DNA from: Synechococcales cyanobacterium PMM_0073
Lineage (GTDB): Bacteria > Cyanobacteriota > Cyanobacteriia > Elainellales > Elainellaceae
Direction of reading: 5' to 3'
Assembly: GCA_949127695.1 (NCBI GenBank)
Contig: CASBQH010000135.1
Location: 1 to 5,396, forward strand
Length of the DNA: 5,396 nucleotides
Shown here: positions 1 through 5,223 of the stretch, piece after piece
How positions within the stretch are numbered: the stretch's first letter is position 1
How the letters are laid out: every line of letters begins with the position of its first letter
Made by a program: the position numbers and the translations under genes
Notes under the pieces: model-generated
Seen by the model: the letters and a program-made list of their open reading frames with translations, nothing else
Told to the model about the DNA's origin: nothing
The model's database searches: none

Positions 1-783
1 CCCAACACCGGCAGAATTATTGAGCGGGTGCCGCTGCCAAATCAGATTATTGGCAGCATGGCTAAAGACCGCGTGGGCAGAGTCTGGGTGGGCACTTACA
101 TGGGACTCCAGCGAGTCGATCCGCGCAGCAACGAAATTACCGCCCAAAACTTCTCGCTTCCTTCTAATAAAGTGCTGTCGCTGCTGATTGACCGCCGAGG
201 CTACCTCTGGGTGGGCACAGATAAAGGCTTGGCGCTGATCAGCCCCGACGAAGGTTTGCTGATGACCACGCTACAGGCGCTGCCCGGAGAGAGCGCTAAT
301 GCCCTGGCGCTAGATGCCGACGGCAATCTTTGGGTGGGCACTTCAACCGGGCTGGTGAAGGTGAATACGGCTAGCGCCTACATCATGGATCAAGTCGAGA
401 ATTTGCAGGGCGGCGCGGTGCAGGATCTGGCGCTAGATCCCAACGGCAAGCTCTGGGCGGGTACAGCTAGTCGGCTGCTGGTGATTGATCCTAAATCGGG
501 CGATACACTGCGTTCGGTCACGCCCATGCGCGGCAGAAGCGTTACGGCGTTGCAATTCGACCCACTCGGCTTTCTTTGGGTGGGCACAGAGAACGGCCTC
601 TATGTGCTCAATCGCTATAATGGCGCGGTGGTGAACGAGATTCCGGGACTGCCCTCAGGCAGCGTGCTCTCTGTCTCGACCAATACCGGCAACAAAACTT
701 GGGTGGGAACGCAAGAAGGCTTGGCCTGGGTTAGTCTCAGCAGCGGCAGAGCCAGATCCCATCGCGCCTTTAGCCGTCTTTAA
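1..783 (+). CDS. WVGT-repeat beta-propeller protein (two-component regulator propeller type), 5' partial
   Basis: The reading frame is open from base 1 and ends at TAA 781-783. It gives 260 visible residues, and the true start lies outside the window. A GTG at 28 is in frame, but the residues before it (PNTGRIIER) continue the repeat pattern, so it is probably not the start. Six copies of a [LV]WVGT..GL motif (one reads LWAGT, one TWVGT) have their Trp codons at nt 85, 208, 331, 454, 577 and 700, exactly 41 residues apart. Each unit has the form D..G.LWVGT..GL..[IV]. This matches the Reg_prop (PF07494) class of beta-propeller blades, found in the sensor part of hybrid two-component systems and in stand-alone secreted or membrane-anchored proteins. 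No kinase, receiver or DNA-binding domain follows the last blade, so the end seen here is pure propeller. A ligand or partner cannot be named. The gene converges on truB. Confidence 0.85.
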   Translation, partial: PNTGRIIERVPLPNQIIGSMAKDRVGRVWVGTYMGLQRVDPRSNEITAQNFSLPSNKVLSLLIDRRGYLWVGTDKGLALISPDEGLLMTTLQALPGESANALALDADGNLWVGTSTGLVKVNTASAYIMDQVENLQGGAVQDLALDPNGKLWAGTASRLLVIDPKSGDTLRSVTPMRGRSVTALQFDPLGFLWVGTENGLYVLNRYNGAVVNEIPGLPSGSVLSVSTNTGNKTWVGTQEGLAWVSLSSGRARSHRAFSRL

Positions 784-798
784 ATTTTCTTTCTAAAG

Positions 799-815
799 CC
801 AGCCAAGCTGGCTGG
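799..815. terminator. Perfect 7-bp stem-loop between convergent genes
   Basis: CCAGCCA (799-805) and TGGCTGG (809-815) are perfect complements around a 3-nt loop (AGC). The hairpin starts 15 nt after the stop of the propeller gene. Read leftward it is followed by CTTTAGAAAGAAAATTT, only a weak U-rich stretch; read rightward there is no U-tract. It could end transcription of the propeller gene, or of truB read-through, or both. The 10-mer AGCCAAGCTG also occurs twice here (801-810 and 816-825). Confidence 0.4.
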
Positions 816-892
816 AGCCAAGCTGCGGCAGGCCAATCTGTTTCGGGCGACTGTTAGCCTGGACGCAGCAATCTATGCCCAGCCGACCATTC

Positions 893-905
893 TGCCCGAC
901 GGGCA
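893..905 (-). terminator. Small GC-rich hairpin just downstream of truB
   Basis: TGCCCGACGGGCA is a near-perfect palindrome: TGCCC and GGGCA pair around a 3-nt loop. It lies 15 nt past the truB stop codon in the direction of truB transcription. No U-tract follows, so a role as terminator or RNA 3'-end stabiliser is inferred from position only. Confidence 0.3.
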
Positions 906-920
906 TCGCAATGAGCCAAC

Positions 921-1838
921 CTAGTCCCAGACGAGTTTTGGAATCAGGATCTTGCCCGTTTCTAAACTCGCAGCCTGCCCAATACCCAGATATTCGCCGT
1001 CGCTGCGTTCAACCTGGCAGGGCGTTTGGCAGAGCTGCTCGAAGTCAATCTGCGGGTTGGCTTCAGCCAAATCTGGCCAGCAGAGGCGCTGCCCCTGTCG
1101 CCACCGCAGCGTCAGCGCCTCTGAGATCTTGACGATGGGCAGGTGCGGCAGGGCAGCGGTGGGTGGAATCGGCGCAAAACAGTTGGCTTCAAGCTGCTCG
1201 GCCAATGCTTCTAGGGTCAAGCTCTCGGCCAGCTGAAAGCCGCTGCTCTGCGTCCGCACCAGTCCAGCCAGCGTACCGCCTGTTTCTAGCGCCGCGCCCA
1301 AGTCACGGGCAATCGAGCGAATGTAAGTGCCGCCGCCGCAGGTGATTTCCACCTCCAGCTCTGGAAATTCGCCGGGATGCCAGTCGAGGATTTCAATTTG
1401 CTGCACCTCCACCTGGCGCAGCGGCGCTTCCACCAGCTGCCCAGCTCTGGCCAGCTCATAGAGCCGCTTGCCGCCGACCTGAATGGCGCTGTAGCTAGGC
1501 GGAATTTGATCAATCTTGCCAACAAACTGCGGCAGAGCCTGCTGTACCTGCACCAGCGTCAGGCCAGCCGCTGCGCTTTGGGTCAAAATCTCGCCTTCTA
1601 GATCGTCGGTGCTGGTAGTCATGCCAAACCGAATTCTGGCGCGGTAGGCTTTTTCGTGCGACAGGTATTGCAGCAGCCTTGTGGCCTTGCCCAGCGCCAT
1701 GGGCAGCACCCCAGTCGCCGCCGGATCAAGCGTGCCGCCATGCCCAATTCGCTTCAGGCGCAGCAGCTTGCGGAGCTTGGCCACGCAGTCATGCGAGGTG
1801 AAGCCAGACGGCTTATTTAAGTTGAGAAAGCCTTGCAC
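921..1838 (-). CDS. truB: tRNA pseudouridine(55) synthase TruB
   Basis: This cytoplasmic enzyme converts U55 in the T-loop of tRNAs to pseudouridine. Translated from GTG 1836-1838 it has 305 residues, normal for bacterial TruB. It begins VQGFLNLNKPSGFTSHD, the family's N-terminal motif. The catalytic-loop motif GHGGTLDPAATGVLP contains Asp38, the nucleophile position (Asp48 in E. coli). Also present are KAYRARIRFG with Tyr65, the PPSYSAIQVGGKRLYELAR motif, and GGGTYIRSIARDLG with Arg174. Roughly the last 70 residues form a PUA-like RNA-binding tail. The stop-free frame continues upstream to 2102, but that part overlaps the preceding oxygenase gene out of frame and shows no TruB homology, so the GTG is preferred. 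It starts 19 nt after the oxygenase stop, with no Shine-Dalgarno sequence and a T6 run just before the GTG, suggesting operon expression with possible translational coupling. Confidence 0.96.
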   Translation of the reverse strand: MQGFLNLNKPSGFTSHDCVAKLRKLLRLKRIGHGGTLDPAATGVLPMALGKATRLLQYLSHEKAYRARIRFGMTTSTDDLEGEILTQSAAAGLTLVQVQQALPQFVGKIDQIPPSYSAIQVGGKRLYELARAGQLVEAPLRQVEVQQIEILDWHPGEFPELEVEITCGGGTYIRSIARDLGAALETGGTLAGLVRTQSSGFQLAESLTLEALAEQLEANCFAPIPPTAALPHLPIVKISEALTLRWRQGQRLCWPDLAEANPQIDFEQLCQTPCQVERSDGEYLGIGQAASLETGKILIPKLVWD

Positions 1839-1857
1839 AAAAAATACTGATAAAGAG

Positions 1858-2841
1858 CTAGAGCATTTGGCGGATTTCTTTGAGTTTCTGCTGCCGATCC
1901 CGGCTAAACAGCGCCAAAACCAGCTGCATGAGGGTTTTGGGCATGGCGCAGAGCGTGCCGAAGTAAACCCGCCAGCGATTCCACAAAAACCAGGCGCGCA
2001 GCGTGGGATAGACGTGCCAGAAGCGATTGACTGAACAAACCATATCTTCGCCGATGGCGGTGACTTCGTGCCACCAGCCTGCCGGAATATAGAGCAATTC
2101 ACCTGGATGGAGCGTCACGTCATGCCGGTGTTGAGACGCAATCTGGAGTCTGGGAAATGCCTGGAAGTCCGGACGGTTGGGATAAACCTGGCTGAACCAG
2201 GAGCGCAGCTTCAGGCCGTGGCGCAGATGGGCATAAACCGGGTAGGGGTAAAGATTGGCCGTTTGGCTGGGCGGAAACAGGACGATTTGCTTCGAGCCAT
2301 GCAGCTGAATCAGCGTCCCGTCCATCACGTCGTAATGCAGGCATTCAGTATGGCCGCTGCCAATCCAGAGGTTGAGGCTGCTAGCGGGCTGCTCTAGCCC
2401 CAGATTTTTGAGCTGGTGACTCAGAGTTTGTGCGGCGTCACTCTGGGCGAGCGGCGTGGCTTGCAGTGAGCATTTGCCCAGATAAATATCCTGCTGATGC
2501 GCCTCGCCACTGCGGATTAGCTCGGCATAGTCGCAAAACCGCTGGCTTTGGGTTTGCACGCCGCTGCCAACGCTCGTCCAGTCGCGCTTGTCTTGGTCGT
2601 AGCGATCTCTGCCGTAGTAGCGCAATAAGAACTTCTGGTTGCCCAGATGCTGCGCCAGATAGTCTAGATCCCAGCCTGGATCAGCCGCGAGCAAATTGGT
2701 AATCACAACCGGGATGCCCCGGCGCTGATAGCGTTCGGCAAACTGGCGGGCGGTTAAACTCTGGCAGGAAACGCGATCGACAGTCGGGAATGCCACCGCC
2801 TGCGCCGATTCAGCAGGACAGGACGAATCAAACGTAGTCAT
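1858..2841 (-). CDS. Cupin-8 / JmjC-like 2-oxoglutarate-Fe(II) oxygenase (FIH-like)
   Basis: The protein has 327 residues from ATG 2839-2841. The core is a double-stranded beta-helix of the cupin_8 (PF13621) type, which contains protein and tRNA hydroxylases. The iron triad is visible: His169 and Asp171 in LHYDVMDG, and His258 in YIPAGWWHEV. Lys184 lies 15 residues after the first His, the spacing of the 2-oxoglutarate-binding Lys in human FIH-1 (His199/Lys214). The stretch LFPPSQTANLYPYPV (188-202), the later SQVYPNRPDFQAFP and LYIPAGWWHE resemble FIH at the same places. The C-terminal 55 residues are rich in Trp, aromatic and basic residues and probably helical; this tail could bind the substrate or a membrane surface. 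No Shine-Dalgarno sequence is seen. It lies between a beta-hydroxylase gene and truB on the same strand. The substrate is unknown; ribosomal or other translation proteins are a guess from family precedents such as RoxA/YcfD and from the truB neighbour. Confidence 0.88.
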   Translation of the reverse strand: MTTFDSSCPAESAQAVAFPTVDRVSCQSLTARQFAERYQRRGIPVVITNLLAADPGWDLDYLAQHLGNQKFLLRYYGRDRYDQDKRDWTSVGSGVQTQSQRFCDYAELIRSGEAHQQDIYLGKCSLQATPLAQSDAAQTLSHQLKNLGLEQPASSLNLWIGSGHTECLHYDVMDGTLIQLHGSKQIVLFPPSQTANLYPYPVYAHLRHGLKLRSWFSQVYPNRPDFQAFPRLQIASQHRHDVTLHPGELLYIPAGWWHEVTAIGEDMVCSVNRFWHVYPTLRAWFLWNRWRVYFGTLCAMPKTLMQLVLALFSRDRQQKLKEIRQML

Positions 2842-2873
2842 GACAATGGGAGAAGCTGAAGATTTAGGACTCT

Positions 2874-2941
2874 AAGCTAACTCTAGAGCAGGCAATTTGC
2901 CCAGAAATCCTCCAGTTGGTTAGCTTTGGGGTTATTTCTGG
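2874..2941 (-). promoter_or_regulatory. Interleaved inverted repeats in the oxygenase-oxygenase spacer (possible pseudoknot, attenuator or processing site)
   Basis: In the 101-nt gap, CCAGAAAT (2901-2908) and ATTTCTGG (2934-2941) form a perfect 8-bp stem starting 1 nt after the stop of the upstream beta-hydroxylase gene. The loop of this stem contains GTTAGCTT (2919-2926), which is perfectly complementary to AAGCTAAC (2874-2881) outside the stem. The two helices interleave, which is the arrangement of an H-type pseudoknot in the transcript. A third palindrome, GGCAATTTGCC (2891-2901), sits between them. No U-tract follows. The element may limit read-through into the second oxygenase gene or mark an RNA cleavage site; the function is inferred. 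Confidence 0.35.
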
Positions 2942-2942
2942 C

Positions 2943-3698
2943 CTATTTCAGCAATTTCTCAAATTGCTTTTCCCAGCTCTCATGATTGCCTTTAGCTATC
3001 TGCACAATTGGCGAGATGCCGACCAGCGAATTGACTGTCCAGTTGAGCGCCGAGAGCGGAAACCGCAGTGGCCGCGCAATATCTAAAAACAGCACGACGC
3101 GGTAGTCGTCGGTGTCATTCCAGACTTCATGCTCAAAGGTGTCGTCAAAAATCAGGCTCTGGCCTTCCTGCCAGTATTTGATCTGGTTGGCTACGCGGAT
3201 GCGGCAGTTCTCCGCAGGCTGCGGCACTTTCAAGGCTAGGTGATAGCGAATGATCCCCTTATGCTTGCCCCGATGCGGCGGAATATGCTTGCCGGGAGCC
3301 AGAATTGAGAAAAAAGCCACCTTCAGCCCCGGAATTTGATCCAGCAGCTTCACGGTTTCGGGGCAGCGCTCGCAGTTGGCCTGCGAGCGATAGCCAAAGG
3401 CGCAGAAAAAGAAAGTCTTCCAGCGGTCGTCGTCGGCAATGTTGCCCTGGCGGGGCGAAATATCCTGAAAGTTGGGCAGCGACTCGGCATAGGGCATCAC
3501 CTGATCTAGCTCCTGGCGAATCACCTGCCAGTTGGCCTCCAGCTGATATGACCAGGGAAACTGATCGTTGCTAAAAAACACCGAGTCGCCCACCCGCGAA
3601 TATTTGGGAACCAGATCTTCGATATACCGCACGACCTTGCCAATTGTGCCTTGGTCGGGCGAAAAGCTGTCGGCGCTTGCGGTTTGGTCTCCCTTCAT
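2943..3698 (-). CDS. Aspartyl/asparaginyl beta-hydroxylase family oxygenase (AspH/LpxO-like)
   Basis: The protein has 251 residues from ATG 3696-3698. Family PF05118 are Fe(II)/2-oxoglutarate dioxygenases that hydroxylate Asp/Asn side chains or, in LpxO, the lipid A acyl chain. Key residues can be aligned by spacing with human AspH: His142 in HIPPHRGKHKG matches His679, Arg151 in IIRYHLAL matches Arg688, His190 in FEHEVWNDT matches His725, and Arg200 in YRVVLFLDIARP matches Arg735. The iron and co-substrate sites therefore look intact. A CERCPET segment (109-115) carries a CxxC pair before the core. No signal peptide or clear transmembrane segment is seen, so it is probably cytoplasmic or peripheral to the membrane. 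The start is supported by AGAGGA at 3704-3709, 5 nt before the ATG. It is the first gene of the leftward group oxygenase-oxygenase-truB. The real substrate is not predictable. Confidence 0.9.
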   Translation of the reverse strand: MKGDQTASADSFSPDQGTIGKVVRYIEDLVPKYSRVGDSVFFSNDQFPWSYQLEANWQVIRQELDQVMPYAESLPNFQDISPRQGNIADDDRWKTFFFCAFGYRSQANCERCPETVKLLDQIPGLKVAFFSILAPGKHIPPHRGKHKGIIRYHLALKVPQPAENCRIRVANQIKYWQEGQSLIFDDTFEHEVWNDTDDYRVVLFLDIARPLRFPLSALNWTVNSLVGISPIVQIAKGNHESWEKQFEKLLK

Positions 3699-3703
3699 GC
3701 GAT

Positions 3704-3709
3704 TCCTCT
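3704..3709 (-). promoter_or_regulatory. Shine-Dalgarno sequence of the beta-hydroxylase gene
   Basis: AGAGGA on the minus strand lies 5 nt upstream of the ATG at 3698. It is the clearest ribosome binding site in the window; most other starts here lack one. Confidence 0.6.
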
Positions 3710-3717
3710 AAACAAAT

Positions 3718-3744
3718 GCTGAATTTAATGCAGAATTCATTGTA
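3718..3744. promoter_or_regulatory. Divergent promoter region with a 12-bp imperfect tandem repeat and a leftward -10 box
   Basis: Only 77 nt separate the divergent beta-hydroxylase and DUF218 genes. The 12-mers GCTGAATTTAAT (3718-3729) and GCAGAATTCATT (3730-3741) are adjacent and match at 9 of 12 positions, so they could be a repeated operator. On the minus strand TACAAT (3739-3744) fits a -10 box in 5 of 6 positions, about 40 nt before the beta-hydroxylase ATG. I find no good -35 box for it and no convincing rightward promoter. Confidence 0.3.
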
Positions 3745-3775
3745 GTAGAGGATTGAGTCGAGTTTGGCGCAAGAG

Positions 3776-4564
3776 ATGTCACTATTTTTATCAAAGCTGC
3801 TGCCGCTGTTCGTCTATCCGCTGGGCTTTGCCTGCGTGATGCTGCTGCTGGCGCTGTTCTCAGTCTGGAAGCGACCGCGCTGGACGGCGGGCTATATTAC
3901 GCTGGCTTTGCTGGCGCTGCTGCTGGGCGGCAATGGCGCGGTGGCTCGTCAGCTCACCTACTCGCTAGAGCGGCAGTATGTCCCGACAGATCTGCCCAAC
4001 GCGGGGGCAATTGTGGTGCTAGGCGGCGGCATTCGCCCGCAGTTTCCGCCGCGCCCCTGGATTGACGTAACCGAAGCGGGCGACCGACCGATCCATGCAG
4101 CGCAGCTCTATAAGCAGGGTAAAGCGCCACTGGTGATTCTCAGCGGCGGGCGGATTGACTGGATGGGCGGCGGTTCGCCTGAATCTGCCGATATGGCCAA
4201 ACTGGTGGAAGCCCTGGGCGTCCCGGCTAGCGCCATTTTGCAAGACCCAACTTCGCTGAATACCCGCGAAAACGCCGTCAACGTGAAGCAAATTCTGGAT
4301 CAGCGCGGCATTCGTCAAGTGCTGCTTGTCACCTCAGCGACGCATATGCCCCGGTCGATGCAGATATTCAAAAAGCTGGGGATTAACGCCGTGGCGGCTC
4401 CGACTGATTTTTTGGTGACAGAGCAGGAAGTTGAGCTGGCTCAAAAATCGCTGGAAGGGCAGCTGCTCGGCCTAATTCCTGACTCTGAGAGCCTGCATCA
4501 CTCCACCCGCGCTCTGAAAGAATATATCGGCAGCTGGGTCTATCAGCTGCGCGGCTGGATCTAG
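3776..4564 (+). CDS. YdcF/DUF218 family membrane protein (ElyC/SanA-like)
   Basis: From ATG 3776 the protein has 262 residues. The DUF218 (PF02698) domain is clear: AGAIVVLGGGIRP (about 76-88), RPIHAAQLYKQGKAPLVILS followed by GGR (about 104-126), DPTSLNTRENAVNV (about 157-170) and VLLVTSATHMPRSMQIFKKL (about 182-201). Two hydrophobic N-terminal segments, about residues 8-30 and 38-57, should anchor it in the inner membrane. Family members ElyC and SanA in E. coli affect peptidoglycan or envelope integrity; the biochemical activity of the family is not settled. An in-frame TTG at 3764 would add four residues (AGAGGA lies 11 nt before it), but ATG gives a hydrophobic start, MSLFLSKLLPLFVYPLG, and is preferred. 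The gene is divergent from the oxygenase group and is followed by a strong stem-loop that begins in its stop codon. Confidence 0.92.
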   Translation: MSLFLSKLLPLFVYPLGFACVMLLLALFSVWKRPRWTAGYITLALLALLLGGNGAVARQLTYSLERQYVPTDLPNAGAIVVLGGGIRPQFPPRPWIDVTEAGDRPIHAAQLYKQGKAPLVILSGGRIDWMGGGSPESADMAKLVEALGVPASAILQDPTSLNTRENAVNVKQILDQRGIRQVLLVTSATHMPRSMQIFKKLGINAVAAPTDFLVTEQEVELAQKSLEGQLLGLIPDSESLHHSTRALKEYIGSWVYQLRGWI

Positions 4565-4628
4565 AGCAGCGGCAGATCTAGACGAATTTGAGTGTGATAA
4601 TTTGAAGGTGGCGATCTAGCCGCTGCTC
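4564..4628 (+). terminator. Long stem-loop beginning at the stop codon of the DUF218 gene
   Basis: GAGCAGCGGC (4564-4573) and GCCGCTGCTC (4619-4628) are perfect 10-bp complements. The stem extends by AGATC/GATCT (4574-4578 with 4613-4617) after a single bulged base, leaving a 34-nt loop. The first base of the stem is the last base of the TAG stop. No U-tract follows, so it is either a non-canonical terminator or a 3'-end stabilising structure. An arm pair of this length in an 80-nt gap is very unlikely by chance. Confidence 0.5.
4593..4601 (+). promoter_or_regulatory. Candidate extended -10 promoter for the 78-aa gene
   Basis: TGTGATAAT is an extended -10 element (TG, one base, then GATAAT, 5 of 6 to consensus). 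It lies 44 nt before the ATG at 4646 and inside the loop of the stem-loop above. A -35 box is not evident, which extended -10 promoters can tolerate. Transcription would begin near 4608, so the leader would hold only the right arm of that stem. Confidence 0.35.
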
Positions 4629-4645
4629 CCACACCCCCAAACTTA

Positions 4646-4882
4646 ATGTCCGAGCCATTTCACCAGCATATTGTCCCGCTGCCCCAAGCCAAAGCTGCCG
4701 ATATTCTAGTCGCATACCAGATCAGCTTTGAGTTTTATGCAGAGGTGCAGTATCGCGAAGCCTTTGACGACTACTGCCAGCGGCATCAGCGCTTAGCCAA
4801 GCAGCATCAGCAGGAGCTAGCCACGATGCAAAACGACGTGAATCTGTATGGTTGGTTTTTGGGGCGACGCGGCAAGGCATGA
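4646..4882 (+). CDS. Small protein of unknown function, 78 aa
   Basis: I cannot assign a family with confidence. The protein has an ATG start, no Shine-Dalgarno sequence, and a TGA at 4880-4882. It is polar and probably mostly helical: a segment IVPLPQAKAADILVAYQ (9-25) is followed by an aromatic-rich part (SFEFYAEVQYREAFDDY, 27-43) and a charged Gln/His-rich helix (about 45-64), ending in VNLYGWFLGRRGKA. There is no signal peptide, transmembrane segment, or Cys pair (one Cys, at 44). The composition and natural codon use argue for a real gene, and its own candidate promoter and the tight fit between flanking elements support this. It resembles small conserved cyanobacterial hypothetical proteins, but that impression is from memory and unverified. 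It converges on ftrV with only 9 nt between the two stop codons. Confidence 0.75.
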   Translation: MSEPFHQHIVPLPQAKAADILVAYQISFEFYAEVQYREAFDDYCQRHQRLAKQHQQELATMQNDVNLYGWFLGRRGKA

Positions 4883-4891
4883 AACCAGAGC

Positions 4892-5116
4892 TTAAATTAG
4901 CTCGAGCTCATGATCTTTTAGGTGCGCTCGAAACTTACTGCTGTCGAACTTGATCAAAATTGGAAAGTTGGCACTAATGGCCTTACCCTGCCACTCTGTC
5001 GCAAACCCAATAATCTCGCCAGTCATCCCCTGCAAATCATAGGGTTGGCTGCGATTTTCGGGGTGATGGTAAACCACAACAGATTCTTTGACTCGAACGC
5101 GATCGCCAACTTTCAT
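4892..5116 (-). CDS. ftrV: Ferredoxin-thioredoxin reductase, variable (alpha) chain
   Basis: The protein has 74 residues, the usual length in cyanobacteria. FtrV is an SH3-like barrel that packs against the catalytic [4Fe-4S] chain (FtrC). The heterodimer passes electrons from photosynthetic ferredoxin to thioredoxins and so activates Calvin-cycle and other enzymes in the light. Family features seen are the N-terminal MKVGDRVRVKESVVVYHHPE (1-20), a GEIIGFATEWQGK stretch (33-45), ISANFPILIKF (47-57) and the FRAHLKDHELE end (62-72). No Cys is present, as expected, because the catalytic cysteines are in FtrC, which is not in this window. The ATG at 5114-5116 has no Shine-Dalgarno sequence; the palindrome AATAGCTATT lies just upstream. 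A HIP1 octamer is inside the gene. The preceding same-strand gene ends 145 nt away behind a stem-loop, so ftrV probably has its own promoter. Confidence 0.95.
   Translation of the reverse strand: MKVGDRVRVKESVVVYHHPENRSQPYDLQGMTGEIIGFATEWQGKAISANFPILIKFDSSKFRAHLKDHELELI
5099..5106. repeat. HIP1 octamer (GCGATCGC)
   Basis: One exact copy of the Highly Iterated Palindrome typical of many cyanobacterial genomes lies in the 5' part of ftrV. A near copy, GCGATCGA, is at about 2773-2780 in the cupin gene. Random expectation for the exact 8-mer is about one per 65 kb. It is a lineage marker with no known role at this site. Confidence 0.6.
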
Positions 5117-5125
5117 AAAATAGCT

Positions 5126-5154
5126 ATTCTCAATAACCTAATCAAAACGCTCAA
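5126..5154 (-). promoter_or_regulatory. Weak candidate promoter of ftrV
   Basis: On the minus strand TTGAGC (5149-5154) and GAGAAT (5126-5131) are 17 nt apart, each a 4-of-6 match to -35 and -10 consensus. Transcription would start only a few bases before the ATG, giving a nearly leaderless message. The palindrome AATAGCTATT (5119-5128) overlaps the -10 and could be an operator. The remaining part of the gap up to 5223 shows only a weak 6-bp inverted repeat (CGTCCA 5163-5168, TGGACG 5188-5193). Confidence 0.2.
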
Positions 5155-5223
5155 TCGCCAGCCGTCCAGAGCATCTTAATCCCAGCTTGGACGAGCTACG
5201 GCATTCTCTATCTTTGCATATCC

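Noticed and set aside
875..2034. Several plus-strand frames of 60-117 codons opposite truB and the cupin gene
   Set aside because: They are antisense shadows of strongly conserved genes, with irregular Ser/Arg/Pro-rich translations and no recognisable motifs.
1839..2102. In-frame upstream extension of truB beginning at an ATG at 2102
   Set aside because: It overlaps the conserved C-terminal half of the cupin-8 oxygenase in another frame and its translation lacks any TruB similarity. The conserved TruB N-terminus begins at the GTG at 1838.
3764..3775. TTG at 3764 as start of the DUF218 gene
   Set aside because: The ATG at 3776 gives a better N-terminus for a membrane protein. TTG would add only MAQE, although AGAGGA 11 nt upstream leaves some doubt.
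4019..4318. 99-codon minus-strand frame opposite the DUF218 gene
   Set aside because: It is fully antisense to conserved DUF218 motifs and has no supporting features.
4888..4908. Overlapping small palindromes at the ftrV / 78-aa gene convergence (GAGCT/AGCTC and AGCTCGAGCT)
   Set aside because: The arms are only 5 bp and mutually exclusive, and they overlap the ftrV coding end. A bidirectional terminator is possible but not supportable.
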